43,313 bases of DNA from CAYXDO01 sp964463485 (GCA_964463485.1 CAYXDO010000090.1:1-43313); one strand, 5' to 3'. Positions 1-7,973 are shown, counted from the first letter of the stretch. Notes: generated from the letters alone by a model not told the origin. Made by a program: numbers and translations.

Positions 1-135
1 CTGACGCAGACGCAGACGATCTGACGCAGACGCAGACGATCTGACGCAGACGATCCGACGCAGACTCGGACTCAGACTCAGACGCACGCCCGACGCGGAC
101 GGACGCAGACGATCGGTCAGACTCAGTCCCATTAC
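1..135. repeat. Degenerate hexamer array (GACGCA/GACTCA)
   Basis: The left edge consists of repeats of GACGCA, GACGAT and GACTCA words. The first 40 bases are two exact copies of a 20-base unit, followed by more degenerate copies. The array is cut by the window edge, so its full length is unknown. No convincing open reading frame crosses it. Confidence 0.85.
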
Positions 136-414
136 GCAGACTGATAAAAATTACCGCTATTCCCTAGTTTGTCGCACTCATTCGACCCGCGAGCTTTTTG
201 CGCGTCGGGGGGGGCGTCCGGGCCGGGGCAGGGCGACTCCTTGCAGCCCGGGAGGCGTTCATTCTAGGGTCCCTCCTGCTCCTTTCTTGGCTTCGTCCGT
301 GGTATGGGACCGGCACGTTCTTCGCTTCGTCTCCTCGTCTCCATGGCCCCCGGGTCTTGTCGGCGAGCAAAGCTCGGCCGCGGGCCCGACGATTCGAACA
401 ACCGGAGGTCGACC
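136..414. other. Gene-free stretch upstream of the small basic protein
   Basis: No supported gene. It has a short AT-richer patch (around 142-175) and then GC-rich sequence leading into the Shine-Dalgarno site of the next gene. The AT-richer patch could hold a promoter, but no clear -35/-10 pair can be named. ORFs seen here on both strands are rich in Arg, Pro and Ser and look like frame shadows. Confidence 0.5.
404..409 (+). promoter_or_regulatory. Shine-Dalgarno site fixing the start at 415
   Basis: GGAGGT lies five bases before the ATG at 415. This strong match picks that ATG over the in-frame upstream candidate at 304 and defines a 67-residue protein. Confidence 0.75.
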
Positions 415-618
415 ATGGCGATGAATCCGAGCTTTACAAAACGCCAAAAGGAGCTGTCTCGGCAGGCTCACAACGCCGAAAAGGCAAAAAAACGCGAACA
501 GCGCAAGGAAGAAAAGAAGCGCAAGGTACGCGACGGAGAGGGAGAAGACCCCGACATTGCGGGGATCGTTCCCGGTCCGCAGCCTCAGGCGGACGATGAG
601 GCATCGCCTCCGAGCTGA
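415..618 (+). CDS. Small highly charged conserved-type protein, 67 aa
   Basis: The 67-residue product begins MAMNPSFTKRQKEL and then runs through a Lys/Arg/Glu-rich helix-forming segment (about residues 8-40) before an acidic Pro-containing tail with the phrase DPDIAGIVPGPQP. The start is fixed by the GGAGGT at 404-409. From memory, short proteins with this layout, a basic helix followed by a D-I-A-G-I-V-P-G-P tail, occur in myxobacteria and relatives without known function. The charge pattern would fit nucleic acid or ribosome binding, but that is inference. There is no signal peptide or membrane segment. It stands alone, upstream of a gap of more than 350 bases. Confidence 0.75.
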   Translation: MAMNPSFTKRQKELSRQAHNAEKAKKREQRKEEKKRKVRDGEGEDPDIAGIVPGPQPQADDEASPPS

Positions 619-710
619 ACTCAGGCGGGCAGGGGTCCTAGGGTGAACCGCCGCCGGCGGGAGAGTCAAACTCACTTCCAGGATCGTGCAGGCGGAGCAG
701 GGCAGAGGAG

Positions 711-995
711 TTGAGTACAGGTCCCCGCAAATTCGTGAACGGCGGACCGCGGAGAGACGTCGTGAGGGCGCGGAGCAAGGATGAATTCTTCGATCGGATC
801 GAGTCCATCCTTTTTGCTGCGTTCTCCGAGCTTTCTCTGGGTTTCCGCGGGGTTCACGACCTTCTGGGGCGCTGTACCGTGTTCGGGCCTGATTTCCTGA
901 TCTGCTCCTCCCGAAAGTCGTCGCGTGCCGCGAGGCTTTTTCTGGAAGCCGTGGATGTCGTTCCACTCCACGAGGTCCACGGTCTCTGCGCCTAG
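711..995 (+). CDS. Doubtful 94-aa ORF
   Basis: This frame starts with TTG right after a purine-rich GCAGAGGAG and reads for 94 residues (RSKDEFFDRIESILFAAF near the middle). Third-position GC is only about 70 per cent by hand count and no family is recognised. The antisense frames here are poorer still. It is the only candidate between 619 and 1081, so the stretch may equally be non-coding. A perfect palindrome CCGCCGGCGG lies just upstream (about 650-659), without a T-run that would make it a terminator. Confidence 0.25.
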   Translation: MSTGPRKFVNGGPRRDVVRARSKDEFFDRIESILFAAFSELSLGFRGVHDLLGRCTVFGPDFLICSSRKSSRAARLFLEAVDVVPLHEVHGLCA

Positions 996-1081
996 CGATG
1001 AGTTGCATACGTCTGGCCGCTGCTCGTCGGCTGTGCCGCGTTGATCAGACGGGGCTTCCGTCGGGTCAGGAGCCTTCGAAA

Positions 1082-1807
1082 ATGGGAGGTTCAGAGCTCC
1101 GCGCTTTTGCCGAGGGCGTGCTGCAGGCCGGGCCGGAGCGTGCTTCCGACCTCGGGATGCTCCTGGTCGCAAGGAGCACTCGGTGGGTGGTGGGGCGTCC
1201 GGAGCTTCAGGTGGTGGCCAAGGTTTACCTCGCCGAGCCGAGGTGGGGCTGGCTGATCGCGCTCGTTCTTGGCACGCGTGCGGATCGGGCGGCGAGGAAG
1301 CTCTCGCGTGCGCGTGCGCTGGGAGTTTCGGTTCCGGGAGTGAGGTACGTTCACGAGTCGAGGGTGGGGTCTGTGGTGGTGATGGACTTCATCGACGGGA
1401 GGCCGTTGCGAGAGATGTACTTCGCGCTGATCGGGCGGGATCGGCGGTCGCTCGTTTCGGCGGTCGCCCGGTTTTTGGGTAGGATTCATGACGCGGGAGT
1501 GTATCCGAGCGACTTCAACGACACGAACGTATTGGTGACTGATTTTGGGGAGCCGGTACTCATAGACCCGGAGGGTCTTCGTTTCGTCGGCTGGGTCTCA
1601 TCGCGCCGTCGGGTTCGCAATCTAGAACGACTTCTGAGAGCGTTTCTGGGGCAAAATGGGGTGCCGCTTTCGACGAGGTTTCGTTTCCTCGTCGAATACG
1701 CTGGGGGCAATTCGGGGTTGGCTCGCCGTCGGGCTCGCGAGTTGTTCGAGGCCATTGGGATCCGATTTCGGCGCAAGCAGCGCCAGTACGACTTGGGCAG
1801 TCCTTGA
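1082..1807 (+). CDS. WaaP/Kdo-kinase-like small kinase fold protein
   Basis: The 241-residue product resembles the lipopolysaccharide kinase (WaaP/InaA/RIO-like) group of small protein-kinase folds. Visible signs are VVAKVY (candidate ATP-binding lysine), VVMDFIDGRPL (hinge-like), a catalytic-loop-like GRIHDAGVYPSDFNDTNVLV and VLIDPEGLRF (metal-binding Asp). In WaaP the corresponding loop reads H..G..H.DF....N, so Asp and Asn are kept although the His before them is Ser here. I chose the ATG at 1082 because CAGGAG at 1067-1072 precedes it by nine bases. An in-frame ATG at 998 would add 28 residues that look non-coding. There is no signal peptide, so it should be cytoplasmic. It could phosphorylate lipid A core sugars or another small substrate; no LPS genes are nearby. 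Confidence 0.65.
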   Translation: MGGSELRAFAEGVLQAGPERASDLGMLLVARSTRWVVGRPELQVVAKVYLAEPRWGWLIALVLGTRADRAARKLSRARALGVSVPGVRYVHESRVGSVVVMDFIDGRPLREMYFALIGRDRRSLVSAVARFLGRIHDAGVYPSDFNDTNVLVTDFGEPVLIDPEGLRFVGWVSSRRRVRNLERLLRAFLGQNGVPLSTRFRFLVEYAGGNSGLARRRARELFEAIGIRFRRKQRQYDLGSP

Positions 1808-1846
1808 TGGTGCGTTCTCGGGCTTCCGCGTGTAGAATCCCGGAGC

Positions 1847-3220
1847 ATGGTCAAGGCGCTCCGGTTGACGTGGGTGGTGGCAGCCGCTTGCACGTCTGGA
1901 ACGGGAGCGGAGTGGCCTGAGGAGGCCCGCGAAGAGCGGTTCAAGTCCGCGCTGGTGGTTTCGATTAGCGACCACAACGAGGCGTTCGCGCTTGGCGCGC
2001 CGCTCGGTGAGGCTGGGCTTTCGGCGAGGTTCGACGACTCGGACGAGCTGTGGTTTTTCGGGTTCGAGCGATCACTCGAGAGTCTGGGATACTCACCGGG
2101 CCGACTCGAGACGGAGGGTGGGCGGGAGGTTCCACGAACGACGCTGGAGCGGCGGTGGTCGTCCACGAAGCTCGCGTGGGAGAGCGTTTCCAGGTCACCC
2201 TCGCTCGGTTCGGTTCGAATTCCTGCGGCGCTCGACGGTGATTGTTCCCCGGGCGCTGCGGAGTTCGAGGGCTTCCGTTTTCCGAGCGACTCCGAGATTC
2301 CCTCCGTCGCCGTCGCGATCGGGGGTGGGTTGGGGTTGGCGGTCACCGCTTCTCATTCCGCGTACCTGATGCGTGCCGGGCCGCTGGCGAACTTCGAGCT
2401 CGTCGAAATTGCGTGGCCGCCGTCGTCGGCGCGCAGTGCGACGGTGACGGCGGGGACGGTGAGAGATCGGACGTTGTGGCTGGGTACGGGAGGAGGCGGC
2501 CTCTTCACGGTCTCGCTCGAGAACGTGTTCGCGCTCGAGGCGGTCGAGGTCGTTCGGCCCGAGCTCGGCGTCGATCGCTCGCGCCTAGAACAGCTGGCGA
2601 TCTTGAGCATTGCGTTGCCCTCGGCCGACGAGCCTCTGCTTGCGACGAACGGGGCTGGCGCCGTGCTCGAGCTTCACGGATCCAACTGGAGGCAAATCTC
2701 ACCGGAGAGCGGGTCCGGGGGGACTGATTTGTCGGCCGTCGTGAGGCTTGATGATGGCGACGCGCTGGTGACTCGAATGCTCGCTAGGGGAGCAGGCAAG
2801 CTCCACCGGGTCGACCATCGAACGAGTGAGCTCGTGGAGGAGACGGGTGTGGGTTCGCGGTTGGTCACGGCGATCCTGGACACTCCGGAGGGCGCGATCG
2901 TCGCGGCTGCCGAGCCCGCGGGCTCGTTGAAGACGGAGTCCATGTTGCTTCGGCGGCAAGGAAATCGGTATGTGCGCATCGACTCGGTGCCACACATCGT
3001 CATGTGGATGTTGCCTTGGGCCGGTGGCGTCCTCATCGACTCGGTGAACTGGCTGGAGCGCGAGTCGCTCCCGGGGGCATTTCGCTCGGCGGCGATGGAC
3101 TCACCCCTGTGCCCTGAGGTGTCTACCGGGCGCGTGCCGCGAATCGGGGTGAGGCTCGACGACGCCACCGTTTTCTCGCTGGCCGTCCTTGGGGAGCAGC
3201 TCTGGGTTCGGTTGAAGTGA
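1847..3220 (+). CDS. Predicted lipoprotein of unknown function, 457 aa
   Basis: The protein starts MVKALRLTWVVAAACTSG: a short basic n-region, hydrophobic core, and a lipobox-like AAAC placing the lipidated Cys at residue 15. The rest is rich in beta-type alternation with repeated Gly-rich turns such as LWLGTGGGGLFTVSL, which suggests a propeller-like or sensor-domain fold, but no named family is recognised. It lies 39 bases downstream of the WaaP-like gene and 29 bases before the next lipoprotein, so the group probably shares a transcript. Export to the inner or outer membrane periplasmic face is predicted. Function unknown. Confidence 0.75.
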   Translation: MVKALRLTWVVAAACTSGTGAEWPEEAREERFKSALVVSISDHNEAFALGAPLGEAGLSARFDDSDELWFFGFERSLESLGYSPGRLETEGGREVPRTTLERRWSSTKLAWESVSRSPSLGSVRIPAALDGDCSPGAAEFEGFRFPSDSEIPSVAVAIGGGLGLAVTASHSAYLMRAGPLANFELVEIAWPPSSARSATVTAGTVRDRTLWLGTGGGGLFTVSLENVFALEAVEVVRPELGVDRSRLEQLAILSIALPSADEPLLATNGAGAVLELHGSNWRQISPESGSGGTDLSAVVRLDDGDALVTRMLARGAGKLHRVDHRTSELVEETGVGSRLVTAILDTPEGAIVAAAEPAGSLKTESMLLRRQGNRYVRIDSVPHIVMWMLPWAGGVLIDSVNWLERESLPGAFRSAAMDSPLCPEVSTGRVPRIGVRLDDATVFSLAVLGEQLWVRLK

Positions 3221-3249
3221 TTGCGCGCCGCGGAGACGATTGACTGTCG

Positions 3250-4350
3250 ATGGGCGACTGCCGACTCTCGAACGAGATGCGCCGCGTGGTCCCGGGGTTG
3301 TTCTTGTGGGCCGCTGCCTGCGGTGACGCGACGAGCCTTCCGCGTTCGAAAGATGCGGTTCGTCCGGTCGTCGTGTCGCCGCGGCTGCTTCCTGCGCCCG
3401 TGGGGATCGCGCGGGTCGACCCTCCGTCGATCGCGCCCGTCTCGCTGCTCGATCCGATCGTCCGCGGACCGCATCAAATCGATGAATTCCGCCAAGTTCG
3501 GGCGGTGGTCGACGTTTTGTGGGTCGTGGACAACTCCGCGAGCCTCTCGAACGAGCGGGCCCGCATCGTCGCGGAGCTCGACCGGTTCTTGACGATCTTG
3601 CTGACCGCGGGCGCTGATTTTCATCTCGGGGTCACGACCACGGACCTATCGGAGTCGAGCGGCGACGGCGGTCGGCTGCGCGGACCTGTGATTACGCGGG
3701 AGACGCCGAGGCCACGCCAGGTGTTTCAGGCCGCGCTCGACTTCCCGTCGGATCCCGAAGTGACCCTCGAGGAGGGTTTGTTGGCGATGGAGCGAGCGCT
3801 GACTCCGCCTCTCAGCACGGGTCCCAATCGTGACTTCGCCAGACCCGACGCCGCGCTCGCGGTGATCATCGCGAGCGACGAGGACGACGGGTCGCTCGGA
3901 CCTGCGAGTCACTATGCGAGGTTTTTGGAGAGTTTCAAGGGTCCGGGTCGGGAGGTCGAGGTGACTTTGTCGGCGGTGGTGGGTGACCTCCCGGACGGTT
4001 GCACGCCCCGCGAGGACGAAGGGATTTTTGGGGCGAGCGCGCAGGCCGGGTCGCGCTATTACGAGGTCGCGGAGGCCACTGGCGGGCTCGTGGAGTCGGT
4101 GTGCTCGCTCGATTTCGCGCCGTTCGTGGAGCGGCTCGCTCGAAAGATCGCGGGTCTCAACACGCGATTCGCGCTGACGGCGCCGGCGCGTGACGCGTCG
4201 CTCGTCGTGCGGGTCAACGGTCGCGTGATTCCGCGGGACGCGATCGCGGGCTGGACCTACGACCCCGTCGGGCGGGTGATCAGCTTCGAAGGGGGCTACG
4301 TTCCTCCTCCCGGCGCAGAGATCGAGGTCGAGTATGATCTCGAGCTCTGA
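3250..4350 (+). CDS. von Willebrand factor A-like lipoprotein
   Basis: A 366-residue frame whose true start may be the ATG at 3277, because from there it reads MRRVVPGLFLWAAACGD, a compact lipoprotein signal with Cys at position 15. After a Pro-rich linker comes a vWA-like domain: VDVLWVVDNSASLSNE carries the D-x-S-x-S metal site (MIDAS), TTTDLS may supply the Thr, and AVIIASDEDDGS the distal Asp. The C-terminal part (about residues 300-366) has the alternating pattern of a beta-sandwich. vWA domains bind protein ligands through a metal ion; here the partner is unknown. The stop at 4350 overlaps the start of the cysteine-rich gene at 4334, indicating co-translation. Confidence 0.8.
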   Translation: MGDCRLSNEMRRVVPGLFLWAAACGDATSLPRSKDAVRPVVVSPRLLPAPVGIARVDPPSIAPVSLLDPIVRGPHQIDEFRQVRAVVDVLWVVDNSASLSNERARIVAELDRFLTILLTAGADFHLGVTTTDLSESSGDGGRLRGPVITRETPRPRQVFQAALDFPSDPEVTLEEGLLAMERALTPPLSTGPNRDFARPDAALAVIIASDEDDGSLGPASHYARFLESFKGPGREVEVTLSAVVGDLPDGCTPREDEGIFGASAQAGSRYYEVAEATGGLVESVCSLDFAPFVERLARKIAGLNTRFALTAPARDASLVVRVNGRVIPRDAIAGWTYDPVGRVISFEGGYVPPPGAEIEVEYDLEL

Positions 4351-5752
4351 AGTCTTCGGTCCGAAACCGACCTATCGTTGGGCGGATCCCGCGAAGCTCG
4401 ACCGGCGGCGGGCCTGCCTTCCCCGGGATCCCCGTCAGGAAATCGGCCTTGCCGTCGGCCTCTGCCTGGTGCTCTCGATCGCGTGTGGCCGTAGCCCCCC
4501 GGCGGCTCCGTGTCCGGCCGGCTTCGCCTTCGACGGCGAGAGTTGCGCTTGTGCGAGCGATGAGGTGTGTCCACCCGGGATGGCTTGCCGGGAGGGTGAG
4601 TGCGTCTGCGTGGACGCGAGTTGCTGCCCGATCGGGTTCGAGCTCATCGAAGGTGAGTGTGTCTGCAAGGCGAGCGCGTGTTGTCCCGAAGGCCACACTT
4701 TCGATCTCACCGAGGACGCCTGTGTTTGTGCCTCCAGCGTCTGTTGTCCGCCCGAGCATACGTTCGAGCAAGGAGAGTGTATCTGTGTCGGCGAAGCTTG
4801 CTGCCCCGACGGGTTTCGATTCGACGAGACCCTGTCCGCTTGTGAGTGTGTCGCGGACTCCTGTTGCCCGATCGGCTATCGGTACGATTCGGCGGGGGAC
4901 GGCTGCACGTGCGGGTCGGACGGCTGTTGCCCTGACGGACACATCTTCAATTCCAACGTGAAGGCATGCGTCTGCACGGGGATCGGCTGCTGTCCGCAGG
5001 GCTTCGTCCCTCGAGAGGACGGATCCTGCGGGTGCTCGACGGATGCGGTGTGCGCGCCCGGCACTCGCTGTGAAGCAGAGTCCGGTCGGTGTGTTTGCAC
5101 GAGCGACGAGGCGTGCGGCGACGATTCGTTTTGCAGTCGATTTGGGTACTGCCAGCCGCTTACGGGTTGCTCGAGCAACGTCGACTGTCCAGAGAGCCGC
5201 TTCTGTTTCGAGGGCCGTTGTTTGATCGATGGAACCTGTGGCAGCGACGTACACTGTCCGCTGGGTTCGATTTGCGAGCGATCGTCGTGTCGGGTCGGGT
5301 GTCGGTCCACGGACGGCTGCGTGCTCGGTGAGGTTTGTGTCTCCGGGGTTTGTCGCGCCGGCCGGTGCGACGACCACCAATACTGTGAGCTCGGCTCCTT
5401 TTGCGACGGGGCCTCGCTGAGTTGTGGGCCGACCGATCCAACCTACTGTCAACCCTGCACGGATACATGCGCGGCGTGTATTCAGCCGCTCTTCGAGGGA
5501 GATCCGAACGCGCGGTTCTGCGGGGTGCTCTGCGAGACCGAGGACGATTGTCCGGGCGGCATGGGTTGCAGCGAGACGTACTTCGGGTGCTTTCCGGGAG
5601 ACGGGCGCTGTGAGACCGAGAATACGATTTGTGTGGAGCACAGGGTGCTTGGGGGCGGTACTGACGCTTATTGTTCCGACCCGGTCACGCGGGAGCCGGT
5701 GGCGCTTCGGAAGTACTGTTCGCCTTCGAGGGGCGCGTGTCCTGAGTTCTAG
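4334..5752 (+). CDS. Cysteine-rich modular lipoprotein with seven CCP repeats
   Basis: The 472-residue product has a hydrophobic stretch ending LVLSIACGRS (lipobox-like, Cys near residue 51) and then dense cysteines. Seven modules of the form CCPxG-x-F-x(5-8)-C-x-C follow one another (CCPIGFELIEGECVC is the first), and then a more variable Cys-rich region with C-x(5)-C-x(5)-C spacing resembling EGF- or Dickkopf-like knots. It should be an extracytoplasmic, disulfide-stabilised protein. The only ATG (4334) overlaps the vWA gene by 17 bases but puts about 36 residues before the hydrophobic segment, which is long for a lipoprotein signal, so the real start may be internal. It is probably co-expressed with the vWA lipoprotein and may be its surface partner (inference). 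Confidence 0.8.
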   Translation: MISSSEVFGPKPTYRWADPAKLDRRRACLPRDPRQEIGLAVGLCLVLSIACGRSPPAAPCPAGFAFDGESCACASDEVCPPGMACREGECVCVDASCCPIGFELIEGECVCKASACCPEGHTFDLTEDACVCASSVCCPPEHTFEQGECICVGEACCPDGFRFDETLSACECVADSCCPIGYRYDSAGDGCTCGSDGCCPDGHIFNSNVKACVCTGIGCCPQGFVPREDGSCGCSTDAVCAPGTRCEAESGRCVCTSDEACGDDSFCSRFGYCQPLTGCSSNVDCPESRFCFEGRCLIDGTCGSDVHCPLGSICERSSCRVGCRSTDGCVLGEVCVSGVCRAGRCDDHQYCELGSFCDGASLSCGPTDPTYCQPCTDTCAACIQPLFEGDPNARFCGVLCETEDDCPGGMGCSETYFGCFPGDGRCETENTICVEHRVLGGGTDAYCSDPVTREPVALRKYCSPSRGACPEF

Positions 5753-5822
5753 ATCATACTGGGTTCTCATAGGTGATCACTTTGGAGGCAGGATATGGAT
5801 CGTGAGGCAGGATTTTTGGGAT

Positions 5823-5865
5823 CGGGCACGGGCACGGGCACGGACGGGCAAGGGCACGGGCACGA
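5823..5865. repeat. GGGCAC hexamer array
   Basis: Six to seven near-perfect CGGGCA units with two variant units (GGACGG and GGCAAG). It is the reverse complement of the array at 6074-6100. Confidence 0.9.
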
Positions 5866-5981
5866 AGTCCTCGCAGAGCCCCGCCGAATTTCGACGCTAC
5901 TGGCTGGCTAGCGAGCCAGGGTCTCACTCATCGAGAGGCGGCTCGGGAGGTGGCTAGCTCTACTGTGTCGAATTTGTAAGC

Positions 5982-6030
5982 CCTCGTGCTCGTGCTCGTT
6001 CGTGCTCGTGCTCGTTCGTGCTCGTGCTCG
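5982..6030. repeat. CTCGTG hexamer array
   Basis: Repeats of CGTGCT with TCGTTC interruptions, about eight units. It occupies the loop between the two inverted GGGCAC/GTGCCC arrays. Confidence 0.9.
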
Positions 6031-6073
6031 ACCGTCGTTGATCTCCTCGACAGCCGCCGAGGTTCCGAAAATG

Positions 6074-6100
6074 CCGTGCCCGTGCCCGTGCCCGTGCCCG
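6074..6100. repeat. GTGCCC hexamer array, inverted partner of 5823-5865
   Basis: Four and a half exact CGTGCC units. They can pair with the GGGCAC array at 5823-5865 in a single strand, giving a stem of at least 20 bp around a loop of roughly 210 bases. Confidence 0.9.
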
Positions 6101-6135
6101 ATCCTGAGGGCAGGATGAGGATCAGGCAGGATTTA

Positions 6136-7257
6136 TCATTCGGTCTCGGACAGCCACTGGCCCACCTGGTCGACATAGCGCCCGAGGGGGTAGAGGGCCC
6201 GATAGCGGCCGAGGGCGGCGCTCGCGTTCGAGGCGTCCTTGCCTTTCGCGTAACACTGGACTCGGCGGGCGTGGGCTTCTTCGTCGAGCTCGGGCGGCAG
6301 GCCGAGGGCGATCGCTCGCTCGTAGTGAGTCGCCGCGCTCTTCCAGCGTCCCAAGCTCATGAGCTCGATGTGGGCAAGTGAGTAGGCCGCCAGGCCTGCG
6401 TCCGAAGGCTTTGCGGCCCTGGGGATCGCGGCTTCGAGTAGGCTCGCCGCTTCCGCGGGGCGGCCCCGCTTTCGCTCGAGCTCCGCGGAAATCAGGAGGC
6501 GTTCGAAGGCAGACTCATCTGGCGTCGCGGCGCGGCGTTCGATCCTCCGCTCGATGAGCTCGATGCGGTCTTCGAGCTCAGACGGGGGATCTGGAGCCTT
6601 GGGGGCCGAGGGTTGGGGCTCAGCAAGGACCACCGCTGGCAGGGTTGTGATGATAGGTTTCGGTGGGGGCGCGGTCTCGTGTGTCAGCCTCAGTGAGGAG
6701 CCCCCGGTGAGTCGAGTCGACTTTCCCTCGATCTCGTCGCCGCGTACCAAGACGCGCCCTTTTCGGACGAAGATCTCGGTGACGCTCGCAGTGCGTGAGA
6801 GCTCGATCGAGGCGCCGATCATCTCGACCCTCATCGAGCCAGCGTCTACGGTGAGTCGTGTGTCTGAGCCGAGCTCGAGGTCGAGGCTCACCCTCCCGCG
6901 CTCGAACAGGAAGGAGGCGTCTCCGACCTCGGTACGAAGCGCCGATAGTCGCGATTCGGGGCCAAGTGAGATCACCGTGCCGTCAGACAATTCAGTGACG
7001 AGCGGAGTTTCTCCGGTTGCGAGCACGTCGAGACTCTCACCCGACCTGGTGAGGAGCTCGTCGGAGCCGGAAAGGAGGAGCATCGCTAGGACAGTCAGGA
7101 GCACGACGAGTGAGACGATCGCGAGCGATTTCCAGAGCAGGACGTCCCGTCGGAGCTCGTCGTTGGTTTCGACGTGTCCACGAGAGAGCTCTGGCAGCGC
7201 GGGGTCGAAGAGGCGAACGACACGGCCTTCCTCGGGTGCGTCGTCGGGTTCGCTCAC
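6136..7257 (-). CDS. FecR-like domain membrane protein with C-terminal TPR-like region
   Basis: The 373-residue product has a cytoplasmic N-terminus, one membrane helix (about residues 43-66, KSLAIVSLVVLLTVLAML), then a FecR-type domain: GTVISLGPESRLSAL, FLFERGRVSLDLE and VEMIGASIELSRTASVTEIFVRKGRVLV are the usual strands, seen in anti-sigma and cell-surface signalling proteins. A Pro/Ala linker leads to a helical C-terminal half (about 235-365) with TPR-like pairs such as LLISAELERKRGRPAEAASLLEAA. FecR proteins normally sit next to an ECF sigma factor gene; none is present here. The gene lies 12 bases downstream of a small ORF on the same strand. A role in periplasmic sensing or envelope assembly is likely but the partner is unknown. 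Confidence 0.8.
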   Translation of the reverse strand: MSEPDDAPEEGRVVRLFDPALPELSRGHVETNDELRRDVLLWKSLAIVSLVVLLTVLAMLLLSGSDELLTRSGESLDVLATGETPLVTELSDGTVISLGPESRLSALRTEVGDASFLFERGRVSLDLELGSDTRLTVDAGSMRVEMIGASIELSRTASVTEIFVRKGRVLVRGDEIEGKSTRLTGGSSLRLTHETAPPPKPIITTLPAVVLAEPQPSAPKAPDPPSELEDRIELIERRIERRAATPDESAFERLLISAELERKRGRPAEAASLLEAAIPRAAKPSDAGLAAYSLAHIELMSLGRWKSAATHYERAIALGLPPELDEEAHARRVQCYAKGKDASNASAALGRYRALYPLGRYVDQVGQWLSETE

Positions 7258-7269
7258 GATGAGTAGCGA

Positions 7270-7506
7270 TCAGGGGGTGAAGAGCTCGTCGTCGAGCTGC
7301 GGCGCCTCGAGCCGGCCGGTCTCCTTGGCTTGACGCCACACTTCTTCGAAGGCGATCGCTCGCTCGATGGCGCGGTCGGCCGCTTCCTTGGGGTCGGCGC
7401 CGGGAGAGGCGATGAAGAGGCGGACAGCGGTCTCGCGGATCTGGTCCTCGCGGGTGGGGCGCATGACGTAGACTTTTTGGATGCCATCGGTTGCTGCTTT
7501 GGCCAT
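7270..7506 (-). CDS. Small helical protein of unknown function, 78 aa
   Basis: Read from the ATG at 7506 the product begins MAKAATDGIQKVYVMRP and is mostly helical, with an Ala/Glu/Arg-rich middle (EAADRAIERAIAFEEVWRQA) and an acidic tail ending DDELFTP. An in-frame start at 7584 would add 26 residues, but that part overlaps a 24-bp direct repeat and is less protein-like. Twelve bases separate it from the FecR-like gene, so the two are probably one transcript. No family recognised; cytoplasmic by lack of any signal. The pairing suggests a soluble partner of the FecR-like membrane protein (inference). Confidence 0.55.
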   Translation of the reverse strand: MAKAATDGIQKVYVMRPTREDQIRETAVRLFIASPGADPKEAADRAIERAIAFEEVWRQAKETGRLEAPQLDDELFTP

Positions 7507-7552
7507 GGCCGTCGGTAGCTGCGTTGGAGCGAGTCCGTCAACTCGCAGGAGC

Positions 7553-7599
7553 TCACTCACACAAGGCTGGGGGAGGTCACTCACGCAAGGCTGCGGTAC
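7553..7599. repeat. 24-bp direct repeat, two copies
   Basis: TCACTCAC(A/G)CAAGGCTG followed by a variable end occurs twice, starting at 7553 and 7577, in the upstream region of the small helical protein gene. Confidence 0.8.
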
Positions 7600-7661
7600 A
7601 GAGGGCGAGGGACTCGCTCGGGCCTCGGTTCATTTGATCCCGCAGCCTAGCTGGAACTGGG

Positions 7662-7973
7662 TCATAGGTAGGTACAGTGCCAGATGCACGAGTCAACGGC
7701 AATGGCCGGCGCGACAACGGTGACCCATTTGCGGACGGCCGGCTGCTTCCACACCGGATACGTCGCGATGACCGACACCCAGGCCGCGAGACCGACCCAC
7801 ACGATCGCGTGCTGATGGACGACGAGCTCGGTCGACCACGGAAGCGTCCCTCCGAAGTCATCGAACATTCGCCCGAACACTGGAATCACGAAGAGGTCGA
7901 GCAAGACGGCAACGAGTGGGCCGATGCCAGCCATGACACGCGGGTCGGGCTCGAGCCGTCTGAGCTGAATCAT
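7662..7973 (-). CDS. Small multi-spanning membrane protein, 103 aa
   Basis: The 103-residue product from the ATG at 7973 has three probable membrane helices: VMAGIGPLVAVLLDLFVIPV (about 14-33), HAIVWVGLAAWVSVIATYPV (about 52-71) and VRKWVTVVAPAIAVDSCIW (about 79-97). No family is recognised. The frame stays open upstream to 8303, but that extension translates palindromic repeats and is rejected. It has no close operon partner: the small helical gene ends about 156 bases downstream. Confidence 0.6.
   Translation of the reverse strand: MIQLRRLEPDPRVMAGIGPLVAVLLDLFVIPVFGRMFDDFGGTLPWSTELVVHQHAIVWVGLAAWVSVIATYPVWKQPAVRKWVTVVAPAIAVDSCIWHCTYL

Larger units (their letters stand above)
5753..6135. 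other. Convergent intergenic region with several repeat types
   Basis: No gene is supported. It separates the + strand Cys-rich gene from the - strand FecR-like gene. It contains inverted GGGCAC/GTGCCC hexamer arrays, a CTCGTG array between them, and four copies of the word GGCAGGAT (about 5787, 5805, 6110 and 6124) placed just outside the arrays. No classical terminator with a T-run was found, so the inverted arrays may supply the stem for both transcripts. Confidence 0.6.

Noticed and set aside
2205..2225. GGTTCGAATTCC resembling a tRNA T-loop
   Set aside because: It lies inside a confident coding frame and no acceptor or anticodon stem fits around it.
4280..5770. 496-aa minus-strand ORF over the Cys-rich gene
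   Set aside because: It is the antisense shadow of a strongly patterned gene; composition is Arg/Thr/Ala-rich without motifs.
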